Shown here one piece after another: positions 48,379 to 58,270 of a DNA stretch of 64,000 nucleotides (positions are counted from its first letter, which is position 1; each line of letters starts with the position of its first letter). A program made the translations under genes and the position numbers. Under the pieces are notes generated by a model. The model worked only from the letters and a program-made list of their open reading frames with translations. It ran no database searches and was not told where the DNA came from. This stretch comes from Pantoea sp. 1.19. GTDB taxonomy: Bacteria; Pseudomonadota; Gammaproteobacteria; Enterobacterales; Enterobacteriaceae. Location of the stretch: contig NZ_MRBS01000003.1 in assembly GCF_001922585.1 (NCBI RefSeq), positions 422,231 through 486,230 of the forward strand. Reading direction: 5' to 3'.

Positions 48379-49617
48379 ATGTCCTCCCCCCCTCCGGTAG
48401 CGCGCCTGAGCGCGCGCTATCTGCTGTTTCCCCTGTCGCTGGTGCTGTTTGAGTTTGCCACCTATATTGCCCACGACATGATTCAACCCGCAATGCTGCA
48501 GGTTACACAGCAGTTTCACGTTGGCCCCGAGTGGGTGCCCGCTTCGCTGACCGCCTATCTGATCGGCGGGATCGTCTTGCAGTGGCTGCTCGGGCCGCTG
48601 TCGGACAAGATTGGCCGCCGGCCGGTGATGCTGGGTGGCGTGATGTTCTTTCTGGTCTGCTGCCTGGCGATGCACGCGGTGCAGAGCATCGAGCAGTTTG
48701 TCGCCGTGCGCTTTTTACAGGGCATCAGCCTGTGTTTTATCGGCGCGGTGGGCTATGCGGCGGTGCAGGAGGCGTTTGATGAAACGCTCAGCGTACGCAT
48801 CATGGCGCTAATGGCCAACGTAGCGCTGCTGGCGCCGCTGCTGGGGCCGGTGGCCGGCGCAGCCTTCCTGTCGTTGGGTGACTGGCGCGGCATGTTTACC
48901 CTGTTTGCGGCCATTACCGCCGTGGCGCTGATCGGGCTGTGGCGGGCCATGCCGGAGACCGCCGGTCAGCGCGACACCTCGCTGTCGCTGCCGGCGCTGG
49001 GCCGCACCTACTGGCGGCTGGCGCAGGACCGGCAGGTGGTCAGCGGCTCGGTAGCGCTGGGGCTGGTGGCGATCCCGATGCTGGCCTGGGTTGCGCTGTC
49101 GCCGGTGATTTTGATTCACGATGAGGGGCTAACGCGTATGCAGTACGCTCTGCTACAGCTGCCGGTATTTTTATCCATGATCGTGGGCAACCTGACGCTC
49201 AGCCGACTGGCCGGCCGCTTACCGATTGAAGCCCCGCTGAAGCTGGGAGCGTGGCCGGTACTCGGCGGACTGCTGCTCGCCGCCGCCGCGACGCTGCTGG
49301 ACCGCCACAGCTATCTGTGGATGACCGCCGGGCTGAGTCTGTACGCCTTTGGCTGCGGGCTGGTGAACGCCGGACTCTACCGCCTGACGCTGTTTGCCAG
49401 CCGTGCGGGCAAAGGCAGCGTGGCGGCGATGCTCGGCATGCTGAGTATCGTGGTGTTTGCACTGGGGATTGAGGCGGCGCGCTACGGCTATTTCCGCGGC
49501 GGCAACGGGCTGTTCAGCGCCATTAACCTGGCCTGCGGTCTGGCCTGGCTGCTGCTGATCCGCGCATTCCTGCGCGAGCGTCAGCGCCGCAGTCAGCTGA
49601 CCGCATACGGTCAATAA
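48379..49617 (+). CDS. dfoS: MdfA-like MFS transporter, probable desferrioxamine exporter DfoS
   Basis: 412-aa 12-helix MFS protein very similar to the multidrug/H+ antiporter MdfA. It keeps the helix 1 acidic pair (LFEFATYIAHDMIQP; MdfA E26 and D34) and motif A (GPLSDKIGRRP). Position after dfoJAC suggests siderophore export, which is inference. Residues 100-125 contain FLQGISLCFIGAVGYA, as in MdfA. GGAG precedes the ATG. It follows a terminator with no room for a normal promoter. Confidence 0.8.
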   Translation: MSSPPPVARLSARYLLFPLSLVLFEFATYIAHDMIQPAMLQVTQQFHVGPEWVPASLTAYLIGGIVLQWLLGPLSDKIGRRPVMLGGVMFFLVCCLAMHAVQSIEQFVAVRFLQGISLCFIGAVGYAAVQEAFDETLSVRIMALMANVALLAPLLGPVAGAAFLSLGDWRGMFTLFAAITAVALIGLWRAMPETAGQRDTSLSLPALGRTYWRLAQDRQVVSGSVALGLVAIPMLAWVALSPVILIHDEGLTRMQYALLQLPVFLSMIVGNLTLSRLAGRLPIEAPLKLGAWPVLGGLLLAAAATLLDRHSYLWMTAGLSLYAFGCGLVNAGLYRLTLFASRAGKGSVAAMLGMLSIVVFALGIEAARYGYFRGGNGLFSAINLACGLAWLLLIRAFLRERQRRSQLTAYGQ

Positions 49618-49639
49618 CCGCCCGCGCAGTGCGGATCGT

Positions 49640-49666
49640 CGGGGCCATCGCGGCCCCGTTTTTTTT
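49640..49666 (+). terminator. Intrinsic terminator of dfoS
   Basis: CGGGGCC, an ATCGC loop and GGCCCCG followed by T8. It lies between dfoS and the convergent lpxM stop at 49675. Confidence 0.92.
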
Positions 49667-49674
49667 CGTCCGGA

Positions 49675-50649
49675 CTATTTGCGCGCGTACAGCTCGTCGC
49701 GCGCGTAAGGTTCGGTTTCGCCGGGCTTGCGGGTTTTGAGCAGTTTAAGGATCCAGGTGTACTGCTCCGGATGAGGGCGTACCAGCACTTCGACCTCTTC
49801 ATTCATCCGCCGGGCGATGTGGCGATCGTCCGCGGTCAGCAGGTCATCCATGGGCGGGCGGACGTACACCTCCAGCCGGTGGGTCTGGCTGTTGTAAACC
49901 GGAAACAGCGGCACCACCTTAGCCCGACAGACTTTCATCAGGCGACCCACCGCCGGCAGCGTGGCTTTGTAGGTGGCAAAGAAATCGACAAATTCGCTGT
50001 GCTCGGCGCCGTGGTCCTGATCGGGCAGGTAGTATCCCCAGTAGCCCTGGCGTACCGAGGCAATAAACGGCTTGATGCCATCGTTGCGGGCGTGCATCCG
50101 ACCGCCAAAGCGGCGGCGTACGGCATTCCAGGCGTAATCCAGCAGCTGATTGCGCTGGTTATGGAACATCGCCGCCATCTTTTGCCCCTCCGACGCGAGC
50201 AGCATTGCCGGAATATCGACGCCCCAGCCGTGCGGCACCAGGAAGATGACGTTCTCCTGCGCCGCGCGCAGCCGATCGATAATCTCCCGACCGTGCCAGT
50301 CCACGCGCTGGCGTATGTTTGCCGCGTTGCCCATCCCCAGCTCGGCCATCATCACCATCGCCTGCGGGGCCGTGGCAAACATCGCATCAATGATCGCTTC
50401 GCGCTCCGCCTCGGAGCGTTCGGGCAGACAGTAGTAGAGGTTGATCTGCGCGCGCCGGCGGGCACTGCGGGCCACTTTGCCCGCCAGGCGACCGAGGCTT
50501 CCGAGTAGCGGATCGCGCAGGCGCGGGGGCACTTTCGCCAGCGCGGCGAATGCTCCCAGCCCCAGCCAGGCGCCCCAGTATCGCGGGTGTAAAAAGGCCT
50601 TCTGAAACTGGGGAATAAACTCAACCTGGCTTTTTCTGTTGTTTTCCAT
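49675..50649 (-). CDS. lpxM: Lipid A myristoyltransferase LpxM (MsbB)
   Basis: 324-aa inner-membrane acyltransferase adding the secondary myristoyl chain to Kdo2-lipid IVA. The catalytic HX4D motif is HGWGVD. The sequence shows [10 protein letters not shown] near the N-terminus and long identity with E. coli LpxM rather than LpxL. Transcribed alone. Confidence 0.96.
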   Translation of the reverse strand: MENNRKSQVEFIPQFQKAFLHPRYWGAWLGLGAFAALAKVPPRLRDPLLGSLGRLAGKVARSARRRAQINLYYCLPERSEAEREAIIDAMFATAPQAMVMMAELGMGNAANIRQRVDWHGREIIDRLRAAQENVIFLVPHGWGVDIPAMLLASEGQKMAAMFHNQRNQLLDYAWNAVRRRFGGRMHARNDGIKPFIASVRQGYWGYYLPDQDHGAEHSEFVDFFATYKATLPAVGRLMKVCRAKVVPLFPVYNSQTHRLEVYVRPPMDDLLTADDRHIARRMNEEVEVLVRPHPEQYTWILKLLKTRKPGETEPYARDELYARK

Positions 50650-50760
50650 GCACTCGCCTCACACAATAACGCGCTAATGATAGTGGCGGGAGCCGAATTT
50701 GCAATGCCTGATTGGCCAAAGCTGCTCTGTTAAGGCAGTAAAAGAACACGCCGACGCGGA

Positions 50761-50793
50761 AAAAAAACCGACATCACGATAATGTCGGTTTTT
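50761..50793 (-). terminator. Bidirectional terminator after mepM
   Basis: An A6/T6-flanked stem ACCGACAT/ATGTCGGT with a 7-nt loop lies 12 bp beyond the mepM stop. It has U-tracts in both directions. Confidence 0.9.
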
Positions 50794-50804
50794 TAACAGG
50801 GTGA

Positions 50805-52127
50805 TTAATCAAGCTTCAGCTGCGGCTGGTACGCGCGTACCTGAGCCAGATAATCACTGCGATCTTTTCCGGTCAGACCGTCGCTTCGCGGCAGCTTGGC
50901 GGTCAGCGGATTGACCGCCTGGTTGTTGATCCAGATTTCATAGTGCAGATGCGGACCGGTAGAGCGGCCGGTATTGCCCGACAGCGCGATGCGGTCGCCG
51001 CGCTTCACTTTTTGCCCCGGCTTCACCAGCAGCTTCTTCAGGTGCATATAGCGGGTCATATACTGCCGACCGTGACGGATTGCCACGTAGTTACCGGCCG
51101 CGCCGCTGCGTTTGGCGATGACCACTTCGCCGTCGCCCACTGCCAGCACCGGGGTGCCCAGCGGCAGTGCGAAATCGACCCCTTTGTGCGGCGCAATGCG
51201 GCCGGTCACCGGATTAACGCGACGCGGGTTAAAATTGGAGGAGACACGGTACTGTTTGACCGTCGGAAAACGCATAAAACCGCGCGCCAGGCCGGAGGCG
51301 TTGCGATCGTAGAATTTGCCATCTTCGGCGCGGAACGCATAGTAGTCCTTGTCGCCGCTGCGCAGGCGCACCGCCAGCAAATGGCTCTGCTCGCGTTTGC
51401 CGTCCAGCATCTCGCGCGACATCAGTACCGCAAATTTATCGCCTTTGCGCAGCTTGCGGAAGTCAAGCTGCCACTGCATCGCCTTGATCACCGCGCTGGT
51501 TTCCGCGCTGGTCAGCCCGGCGTTGGCGGCGCTGCTGGCAAAACTGCCGTTGACCGTGCCGCGCAGCACGCTGTTGCTCCACTCCCCTTTTTGCATCTCC
51601 ACCGAGCGGGAGAAGCCGCCGGGGGCGCGATCGTAGGTGCGCGTTTCGCGGCGGTTCATCTCCCAGGTAAGCCGCTGCAGCTGCCCCTGATCGGTCAGCG
51701 TCCATGAGATCTGCTGCCCGACCCGCAGGTTGCGCAGTTCGCTATCGGTTTTCACCAGCTGGGCAATTTCGCCCATGTCGATACCGTACTGATTCAGAAT
51801 GCTGCTGAGGGTATCGCCAGAAGAGACCACATAGTCGTGGGTGCCCAGCTCGTTGGGCACGTCTTTGTCGATTTCGTCCTGCGGGATGTCATCATCCGGC
51901 GTGGCCTGATCGAGCGGCTCACTGGCGTCCGGCAGCAGCGTACGCAGCTGGTCTTTGTCCAGTTCGATGGTTTTAACGATCGCTGAGGGTTCATCAGATG
52001 GGTGATAGATATAAGGCCGCCACACGGCAACGGCCAGTGTGGCGACGGTTAATGACCCCAGCATTACGCGGTGGGGACGCGGTAATTGACCGAAGGCCTG
52101 GGCGACAGCGCGGGCTAACTGTTGCAC
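50805..52127 (-). CDS. mepM: Murein DD-endopeptidase MepM (YebA)
   Basis: 440-aa envelope enzyme that cuts D-Ala-mDAP cross-links to allow wall growth. A membrane anchor spans about residues 22-40, a LysM domain follows from about 98 (YVVSSGDTLSSIL), and the M23 LytM peptidase domain has zinc ligands in HKGVDFALP and HLHYE. Length equals E. coli MepM. It lies 11 bp downstream of znuA and is probably cotranscribed with it. Confidence 0.96.
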   Translation of the reverse strand: MQQLARAVAQAFGQLPRPHRVMLGSLTVATLAVAVWRPYIYHPSDEPSAIVKTIELDKDQLRTLLPDASEPLDQATPDDDIPQDEIDKDVPNELGTHDYVVSSGDTLSSILNQYGIDMGEIAQLVKTDSELRNLRVGQQISWTLTDQGQLQRLTWEMNRRETRTYDRAPGGFSRSVEMQKGEWSNSVLRGTVNGSFASSAANAGLTSAETSAVIKAMQWQLDFRKLRKGDKFAVLMSREMLDGKREQSHLLAVRLRSGDKDYYAFRAEDGKFYDRNASGLARGFMRFPTVKQYRVSSNFNPRRVNPVTGRIAPHKGVDFALPLGTPVLAVGDGEVVIAKRSGAAGNYVAIRHGRQYMTRYMHLKKLLVKPGQKVKRGDRIALSGNTGRSTGPHLHYEIWINNQAVNPLTAKLPRSDGLTGKDRSDYLAQVRAYQPQLKLD

Positions 52128-52138
52128 TTCGTTTTCCT

Positions 52139-53098
52139 CTAATCTCCTTTCAGACAGCTCGCATACTGGCCCGATAGCTGTTTGAGGAACTGCACGTAGC
52201 TGTCGCGTACCACGCTAAGATTGGTGCCCAGCGGGTCGAGGGTTCCCTGACGCACTGATGTTCCCCGAGCCACGGCCTGAATCACGGCCGGTCTGAATTG
52301 TGGCTCAGCGAAGACGCAAACGGCCTTCTGCTCAACCAGCTCTGTTCGTATTTGGTGTAAACGCTGCGCGCCGGGTTGGATCTCGGGGTTGACGGTGAAA
52401 TGCCCTCGCGGCGAGAGCCCGTACTGTTTTTCAAAATAGCCGTAGGCGTCGTGAAAAACGAAATATCCCCGATCCTTAACCGGTGCCAACTGCGCACGAA
52501 TCGACGTCTCTGCGGCGGCCAAATCGGCCTCAAATTGCTGCAGATTCGCATCGAGTTTGTCTTTGCGCTGCGGCATAAGTTCCAATAATTTGTCGTGGAT
52601 TGCAACCGCCGATTTCCGTGCAATTTCAGGGGACATCCACAAGTGCATGTTGTATTCACCGTGGTGGTGGTGCTCGCCCTGCTCTGCGCTGTGCTCATCG
52701 TGGTGAGGGTGATGCTCACCGCCCTCATCCTCATGCGCATCGGCCCCTTTAATCAGCAGGGGTTTTACCGCGGGCAGTGCGCTTAATTCGAGGTTTTTTT
52801 GTGCCGGTAACTGGGCGGCGGACTGAGGCAAAAACGCCTCCATTTCCGGCCCCACCCACACAAGTAAGTCAGCGTTTTTTATACGTTTTATATCAGACGG
52901 ACGCAGGGAATAGTCATGCTCTGATGCCCCATCCGGCAGCAGGACTTCCACCGGGGTGACGCCGTCGGCAATCGCCGCGGCGATAAAGCCCAGCGGCTTC
53001 ACCGATGCCACAACGGCAGCGTGGCTGACGGCCGGTAATCCCCCCACGGTAAACAGGGCGCAAATTGCCCCTTTTAGCAGCCGGTTTTTATGTAACAT
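52139..53098 (-). CDS. znuA: High-affinity zinc-binding protein ZnuA
   Basis: 319-aa periplasmic cluster 9 binding protein. Signal peptide ends SHA-AVVAS. The charged histidine-rich loop (roughly residues 120-155, rich in HHDEH) chelates zinc before transfer to the pocket. Conserved [14 protein letters not shown] and [14 protein letters not shown] carry the ligands. ATG 53098 aligns with E. coli; an in-frame start at 53185 would run through the Zur box and the divergent znuC start. Confidence 0.95.
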   Translation of the reverse strand: MLHKNRLLKGAICALFTVGGLPAVSHAAVVASVKPLGFIAAAIADGVTPVEVLLPDGASEHDYSLRPSDIKRIKNADLLVWVGPEMEAFLPQSAAQLPAQKNLELSALPAVKPLLIKGADAHEDEGGEHHPHHDEHSAEQGEHHHHGEYNMHLWMSPEIARKSAVAIHDKLLELMPQRKDKLDANLQQFEADLAAAETSIRAQLAPVKDRGYFVFHDAYGYFEKQYGLSPRGHFTVNPEIQPGAQRLHQIRTELVEQKAVCVFAEPQFRPAVIQAVARGTSVRQGTLDPLGTNLSVVRDSYVQFLKQLSGQYASCLKGD

Positions 53099-53128
53099 AA
53101 TGCGTCCATCCCTCGTTCGTTGCGCGAA

Positions 53129-53151
53129 AAGCGTGATATTATAACATCCTA
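53129..53151. promoter_or_regulatory. Zur operator between znuA and znuCB
   Basis: The sequence GTGATATTATAACAT and its flanks match the E. coli znu operator almost exactly on the reverse strand. It lies between divergent starts, so Zur with zinc would repress both. Confidence 0.88.
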
Positions 53152-53175
53152 ATTGTTTGGCAACCTGAAATCGTG

Positions 53176-53931
53176 ATGTCTCCATTAATTTCGCTGGAAA
53201 ATATTGCCGTCAGCTTCGGCGGCCGCCGCGTCCTGTCTGATGTGTCGCTGGTGCTGAAGCCGGGACGGATATTGACGCTGTTGGGGCCAAACGGCGCCGG
53301 AAAATCGACGCTGGTGCGGGTCGTCCTCGGCCTGATCGCCCCGGACAGCGGCACCCTGACCCGCCCGCCGCGCCTGCGCATCGGCTATGTGCCGCAAAAA
53401 CTCCATCTTGATCCCACGCTGCCGCTCAGCGTTGAACGCTTTATGCTGCTGCGGCCCGGGGTGAAGCGCGCCGAGATTCTGCCCGCCCTGATGCGCGTGC
53501 AGGCCGGTCATCTGCTCCACTACCCTCTGCAAAAACTTTCCGGCGGCGAGATGCAGCGGCTGCTGCTGGCGCGCGCGCTGCTCAACCAACCCCAGCTGCT
53601 GGTACTGGACGAACCGACGCAGGGCGTGGACGTTAACGGTCAGGTGGCGCTGTATGATTTGATCAACCAGCTGCGGAACGAACTCCACTGCGGCGTGCTG
53701 ATGGTCTCGCACGATCTGCATCTGGTGATGGCGAAAACCGATGAGGTACTGTGCCTGAATCAGCACATATGCTGCTCCGGTACGCCGGAGGTGGTCTCCA
53801 GCCATCCGGAATTCATCGCCATGTTTGGCCCGCGCGGCGCTGAACAGCTGGCTATCTATCGCCACCACCATAATCATCGTCACGACCTTCAGGGACGCAT
53901 TATTTTACGCAGAGGACAGGGGCCCTCATGA
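53176..53931 (+). CDS. znuC: Zinc ABC transporter ATPase ZnuC
   Basis: 251-aa ATPase: Walker [10 protein letters not shown], signature LSGGEMQR, Walker [13 protein letters not shown] and H-loop SHD. The C-terminus is histidine-rich ([10 protein letters not shown]), typical of ZnuC. The ATG at 53176 is used; a GTG lies one codon earlier. It overlaps znuB by 4 bp. Confidence 0.96.
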   Translation: MSPLISLENIAVSFGGRRVLSDVSLVLKPGRILTLLGPNGAGKSTLVRVVLGLIAPDSGTLTRPPRLRIGYVPQKLHLDPTLPLSVERFMLLRPGVKRAEILPALMRVQAGHLLHYPLQKLSGGEMQRLLLARALLNQPQLLVLDEPTQGVDVNGQVALYDLINQLRNELHCGVLMVSHDLHLVMAKTDEVLCLNQHICCSGTPEVVSSHPEFIAMFGPRGAEQLAIYRHHHNHRHDLQGRIILRRGQGPS

Positions 53932-54710
53932 TTGAACTGCTGTTACCGGGCTGGCTGGCCGGCGTGATGCTGGCACTGGCGGCGGGCCCGCTGGGCTCTT
54001 TTGTCGTCTGGCGCCGGATGTCTTATTTTGGCGATACCCTCGCCCACGCCTCGCTGCTGGGCGTGGCCTTCGGCCTGCTGTTGCAGGTGAACCCGTTCTA
54101 CGCGGTGATTGCGGTGACGCTGCTGCTGTCGCTGGGCCTGGTGTGGCTGGAGCGCCGCCCGCAGCTGGCGCTCGATACCCTGCTGGGGATCCTTGCCCAC
54201 AGCGCCCTGTCGCTGGGGCTGGTAGTGGTCAGCCTGATGAACGGCGTACGCGTCGATTTGATGGCCTATCTGTTTGGCGATCTGCTGGCGGTAACCCCCA
54301 CCGACCTGCTGACGATTGCTATCGGGGTCACGCTGGTGCTGGCTCTGCTGGCCTGGCAGTGGCGGCCGCTGCTGTCGCTGACCATCAGCCCGGAGCTGGC
54401 GCAGGTGGACGGCGTGAATCTGTCGCGGGTGAAGCTGATTCTGATGCTGGTCACCGCGCTGACGATTGGCGTCGCCATGAAGTTTGTCGGCGCGCTGATC
54501 ATCACGTCGCTGCTGATTATTCCGGCCGCCACCGCCCGCCGCTTCAGCCGCAGTCCAGAGCAGATGGCCGGTTGGGCGATCATCCTTGGGATGGTGGCCG
54601 TCAGCGGCGGTCTGAGCCTGTCGGCGTTGTACGATACGCCGGCCGGCCCGTCGGTGGTGCTGTGCGCCGCCGCGCTGTTCCTGTTCAGCCTGATGAAAAA
54701 AGCGCGCTAG
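53928..54710 (+). CDS. znuB: Zinc ABC transporter permease ZnuB
   Basis: 260-aa polytopic ABC-3 family permease with about eight helices and the conserved [13 protein letters not shown] segment. It starts within the end of znuC and completes ZnuABC. Confidence 0.95.
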   Translation: MIELLLPGWLAGVMLALAAGPLGSFVVWRRMSYFGDTLAHASLLGVAFGLLLQVNPFYAVIAVTLLLSLGLVWLERRPQLALDTLLGILAHSALSLGLVVVSLMNGVRVDLMAYLFGDLLAVTPTDLLTIAIGVTLVLALLAWQWRPLLSLTISPELAQVDGVNLSRVKLILMLVTALTIGVAMKFVGALIITSLLIIPAATARRFSRSPEQMAGWAIILGMVAVSGGLSLSALYDTPAGPSVVLCAAALFLFSLMKKAR

Positions 54711-54716
54711 CGGCAC

Positions 54717-54742
54717 GACGGGCCGGCACAGGCCGGCCCGTC
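54717..54742. terminator. Hairpin between convergent znuB and ruvB
   Basis: A 10-bp perfect stem (GACGGGCCGG / CCGGCCCGTC) lies between the stop codons. No clear U-tract. Confidence 0.5.
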
Positions 54743-54747
54743 TCGCG

Positions 54748-55752
54748 TCACTCCCGCGGCGTTAAGCCAAAATGGCGATACGCGTGCTGGGTGGCCATCC
54801 GCCCGCGCGGGGTACGCTGAATAAAGCCCTGCTGAATCAGATAGGGCTCCAGAACGTCCTCAATGGTTTCCCGCTCTTCGCCAATGGCCGCCGCCAGGTT
54901 ATCGAGGCCCACCGGGCCGCCGGAAAACTTCTCGATGATCGCCAGCAGCAGTTTGCGGTCCATATAGTCAAAACCGTGATCGTCCACGTTAAGCATGTCC
55001 AGCGCCTGCGCCGACACGCTGCCGCTCATCTCACCGCTGGCGCGCACCTCGGCGAAGTCGCGCACCCGCCGCAGCAGACGGTTGGCGATACGCGGCGTAC
55101 CGCGCGCGCGTCGCGCCACTTCCAGCGCCCCCTCTTCCGTCAGCGCCAGCCCGAGGCAGCGGGCGCTTCGCGAGACGATGTGCTGCAGATCCGGCACCTG
55201 ATAAAACTCGAGCCGCTGCACAATCCCAAAGCGATCGCGCAGCGGTGAGGTCAGGGACCCGGCGCGGGTAGTGGCGCCGATCAGCGTAAAGGGCGGCAGA
55301 TCGATTTTGATCGACCGCGCCGCCGGCCCCTCGCCGATCATAATGTCCAGCTGGTAGTCTTCCATGGCCGGATAGAGCACCTCCTCTACCACCGGCGACA
55401 GGCGATGAATCTCATCGATAAACAGCACGTCGTGCGGTTCCAGATTGGTTAACATCGCCGCCAGATCGCCCGCTTTCTCCAGCACCGGGCCGGAGGTGGT
55501 GCGCAGATTCACCCCCATCTCATTGGCAACAATGTTAGCCAGCGTGGTCTTCCCGAGCCCGGGCGGGCCGAAAATCAGCAGGTGGTCGAGCGCGTCCCCG
55601 CGCATTTTCGCCGCCTGGATAAAGATCTCCATCTGCTCGCGTACCTGCGGCTGCCCGACGTACTCATCCAGCAGCTTCGGCCGGATCGCGCGGTCGATTA
55701 TCTCTTCTTCGGTGACGGGCTCGGGGGAGACCAGGCGGTCGGCTTCAATCAT
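54748..55752 (-). CDS. ruvB: Holliday junction helicase motor RuvB
   Basis: 334-aa AAA+ ATPase that drives branch migration with RuvA. Walker A is GPPGLGKTT, Walker B LFIDEIHR, and the C-terminal winged helix ends [17 protein letters not shown]. Starts 8 bp after ruvA. Confidence 0.97.
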   Translation of the reverse strand: MIEADRLVSPEPVTEEEIIDRAIRPKLLDEYVGQPQVREQMEIFIQAAKMRGDALDHLLIFGPPGLGKTTLANIVANEMGVNLRTTSGPVLEKAGDLAAMLTNLEPHDVLFIDEIHRLSPVVEEVLYPAMEDYQLDIMIGEGPAARSIKIDLPPFTLIGATTRAGSLTSPLRDRFGIVQRLEFYQVPDLQHIVSRSARCLGLALTEEGALEVARRARGTPRIANRLLRRVRDFAEVRASGEMSGSVSAQALDMLNVDDHGFDYMDRKLLLAIIEKFSGGPVGLDNLAAAIGEERETIEDVLEPYLIQQGFIQRTPRGRMATQHAYRHFGLTPRE

Positions 55753-55760
55753 GGTTGACC

Positions 55761-56375
55761 TCAGAGTGCAGCGCGCAGGGCTTCACGGATCAGCGTTTCG
55801 CAATCCGCATCCGGTTTATTCAGTTTACTCACCATGCGGCTGGCTTCCTGCGGCTTGTAGCCCAGCGCCACCAGCGCCGCTACGGCTTCGCCTTCTGCGT
55901 CATTGGCCGCTTCCGGCGGCTGACTGCTGGTCAGGGTAAAGTCAGTTTCCGTGGCAAACAGGTCGCCATGCATGCCTTTGAAGCGGTCTTTCATCTCTAC
56001 CACCAGCCGCTCGGCGGTTTTCTTGCCCACGCCTGGCAGCTTTACCAAAGAGGCAATCTCCTCTTTTTCCACCGCGGTAACGAACTGTTGGGCAGACATG
56101 CCGGAGAGGATTGCCAGCGCCAGCTTTGGCCCGACGCCATTGACTTTGATCAGCTCGCGGAACAGCGTACGCTCCTGTTTGTGGTTAAAGCCAAACAGCA
56201 GCTGAGCATCTTCGCGCACCACAAAGTGGGTAAAGATGATCGCTTCCTGGTGCTGCTCCGGCAGCTCATAAAAACAGGTCATCGGCATATGCACTTCATA
56301 GCCGACGCCGGCCGCCTCAATTAACACCATCGGCGGCTGTTTTTCTACGATGTTGCCTCTCAGTCGACCAATCAC
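55761..56375 (-). CDS. ruvA: Holliday junction recognition subunit RuvA
   Basis: 204-aa tetrameric DNA-binding protein: N-terminal OB domain (MIGRLRGN), two helix-hairpin-helix motifs near residues 70-130 ([25 protein letters not shown]), flexible linker and C-terminal UBA-like domain that contacts RuvB. A LexA operator lies upstream, so ruvAB should be SOS-inducible. Confidence 0.97.
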   Translation of the reverse strand: MIGRLRGNIVEKQPPMVLIEAAGVGYEVHMPMTCFYELPEQHQEAIIFTHFVVREDAQLLFGFNHKQERTLFRELIKVNGVGPKLALAILSGMSAQQFVTAVEKEEIASLVKLPGVGKKTAERLVVEMKDRFKGMHGDLFATETDFTLTSSQPPEAANDAEGEAVAALVALGYKPQEASRMVSKLNKPDADCETLIREALRAAL

Positions 56376-56415
56376 ATTCTGTTCCTTTCCGGTTGCGTAT
56401 CGCAGGGTTATAGCA

Positions 56416-56443
56416 TAAAAAAGGCTGGATGAATATCCAGCCT
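56416..56443 (-). promoter_or_regulatory. LexA operator of ruvAB coinciding with the ruvC terminator
   Basis: The palindrome CTG-N10-CAG (56425-56440) sits inside a 9-bp stem AGGCTGGAT/ATCCAGCCT with an ATTC loop, followed by U6 on the minus strand. It can act as the ruvC terminator in RNA and as the ruvA SOS box in DNA. E. coli has a comparable ruvA box (CTGGATATCTATCCAG). Confidence 0.8.
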
Positions 56444-56462
56444 GGCGCCGATGTGACCCGGG

Positions 56463-56990
56463 TTACCCGTGACGCAGGCGCCCGCGCGCCAGATTGAGCG
56501 GTGAACCACTCATCCGCAGGGCATTTTGACTGACGTGGCAGTGGGTAATGGCAATAGCCAGCGCATCGGCGGCGTCCGCCTGGGGGTTTGCCGCCAGCTT
56601 CAGCAGCGAGCGAACCATATGCTGAACCTGGCTTTTTTCCGCGCCGCCGGTGCCGGTAACGGTCTGCTTTACCTGCCGGGCCGCATACTCAAACACCGGC
56701 AGATCGTGATTGACCGCCGCGACGATCGCCGCGCCGCGCGCCTGCCCCAGCTTCAGCGCCGAGTCGGCGTTTTTCGCCATGAATACCTGCTCAATGGCGA
56801 AGAAATCCGGGCTGAACTGGGTAATGATTTCACTGACGCCGGCGTAGATCAGCTTCAGCCGCGCCGGCAGATCGGTGCTGTTGGTGCGGATACAGCCGCT
56901 GCCCAGGTAGCTGAGCTGGCGGCCAGTCTGACGGATCACGCCGTAACCGGTGATGCGCGATCCGGGGTCTATCCCTAAAATGATCGCCAT
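56463..56990 (-). CDS. ruvC: Holliday junction resolvase RuvC
   Basis: 175-aa RNase H-like endonuclease dimer that resolves Holliday junctions. Catalytic acids are D8 (counting Met; GIDPGS), the Glu of AIEQVF, and the two Asp of [11 protein letters not shown] 56990 fits the E. coli N-terminus; the longer frame from 57062 overlaps yebC and is unlikely. Confidence 0.96.
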   Translation of the reverse strand: MAIILGIDPGSRITGYGVIRQTGRQLSYLGSGCIRTNSTDLPARLKLIYAGVSEIITQFSPDFFAIEQVFMAKNADSALKLGQARGAAIVAAVNHDLPVFEYAARQVKQTVTGTGGAEKSQVQHMVRSLLKLAANPQADAADALAIAITHCHVSQNALRMSGSPLNLARGRLRHG

Positions 56991-57027
56991 CAGCCGCCTC
57001 CCGGGCGCAGAAGCATTCGCGCCGCCA

Positions 57028-57771
57028 TTACAGCGTCGCCGCCACCTCGTCGGAGATTTCACCGTTGTGATACACCTCCTGCACGTCGTCGCAGTCTTCC
57101 AGCATATCGATCAGGCGCAGCAGCTTCGGTGCGGTTTCCGCATCCATGTCCGCCTTGGTGGAGGGAATCATCGATACCTCCGCGCTGTCGGCTTTCAGGC
57201 CGGCGCCTTCCAGCGCATCGCGCACCTTGCCCAGCTCTTCCCAGGCGGTAAAAACATCGATAGCCCCGTCGTCGTAGCTGATCACGTCTTCGGCGCCCGC
57301 TTCCAGCGCCGCATCCATCACCGTGTCTTCATCCAGCCCCGGCGCAAAGGAGATCACCCCTTTTTTGCTGAACAGGTAGGCCACGGAGCCGTCGGTGCCG
57401 AGGTTACCACCGGTTTTAGTGAAGGCGTGACGCACTTCACCAACGGTGCGATTACGGTTATCGCTCAGGCACTCGATCATAATAGCCGTGCCGCCTGGTC
57501 CGTAACCTTCATAGATGATGGTTTCCATGTTGCTGTCGTCTTCGCCGCCGACGCCGCGCGCGATGGCGCGATTCATGGTGTCACGGGTCATGTTATTGGA
57601 CAGCGCCTTGTCCATCGCCGCGCGCAGACGCGGGTTAGAAGCCGCATCGCCGCCGCCGAGTTTGGCGGCGGTAACCAGCTCGCGAATAATTTTGGTGAAG
57701 ATTTTACCGCGCTTGGCGTCCTGCGCCGCTTTGCGGTGCTTGGTGTTCGCCCATTTACTGTGTCCAGCCAT
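57028..57771 (-). CDS. yebC: YebC/TACO1 family translation-associated protein
   Basis: 247-aa protein of the YebC family, long annotated as a transcriptional regulator and more recently linked to translation of difficult (proline-rich) stretches. The conserved start [13 protein letters not shown] defines ATG 57771. Three-domain architecture is evident from length. 37 bp upstream of ruvC. Confidence 0.95.
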   Translation of the reverse strand: MAGHSKWANTKHRKAAQDAKRGKIFTKIIRELVTAAKLGGGDAASNPRLRAAMDKALSNNMTRDTMNRAIARGVGGEDDSNMETIIYEGYGPGGTAIMIECLSDNRNRTVGEVRHAFTKTGGNLGTDGSVAYLFSKKGVISFAPGLDEDTVMDAALEAGAEDVISYDDGAIDVFTAWEELGKVRDALEGAGLKADSAEVSMIPSTKADMDAETAPKLLRLIDMLEDCDDVQEVYHNGEISDEVAATL

Positions 57772-57831
57772 TGGATTCTCTCTCTGTCTCTGTGAGGGCG
57801 CGTCCACCCGAGCATTCAGGCGGCGCGCCGA

Positions 57832-58269
57832 TCAACACAATACGTATTCTTCAATTGCCTGGCGATTAGACCAGGAGCAGGTCAGCGCCGCCGCCTCGGC
57901 GGCGGGTAGCCACCGCGCCGCCAGATGCTCGCTGAGGGCTAAGGCCCGTTCAGCGGGCAACGCCAGCGTAAACCAGTGCTCGCGATTGTGGCTGACCCCG
58001 GGGGCATAGCGATGGCGAAAATGGGGAAAGATCTCGAACACGATGCTCTTTGCGGTATCCCGCAGCATCAGCCCTTCGGCTTGGATGTCGATCCCCACCT
58101 CCTCCTGCACTTCCCGCAGGGCGGCGTCACGCGGCGTCTCGCCCGGCTCCAGGCTGCCGGTCACCGACTGCCAGAACGCCGTATCGTCGCGACGCTGCAG
58201 CATCAGCACCCGCCCGGTCTGCTGCGCATAAATGACTACCAGAACCGAAACCGGGTGCTTAAAGCGCAT
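57832..58269 (-). CDS. nudB: Dihydroneopterin triphosphate diphosphatase NudB
   Basis: 145-aa Nudix hydrolase for the second step of folate biosynthesis. The Nudix box runs GSLEPGETPRDAAL then REVQEEVG, with all catalytic Glu and Arg present. It is 1 bp from the aspS stop, so coupled to it. Confidence 0.94.
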   Translation of the reverse strand: MRFKHPVSVLVVIYAQQTGRVLMLQRRDDTAFWQSVTGSLEPGETPRDAALREVQEEVGIDIQAEGLMLRDTAKSIVFEIFPHFRHRYAPGVSHNREHWFTLALPAERALALSEHLAARWLPAAEAAALTCSWSNRQAIEEYVLC

Positions 58270-58270
58270 C

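Noticed and set aside
54143..54820. 225-codon plus-strand frame overlapping znuB and ruvB
   Set aside because: Overlaps znuB in another frame and extends into ruvB on the opposite strand; znuB and ruvB are unambiguous.
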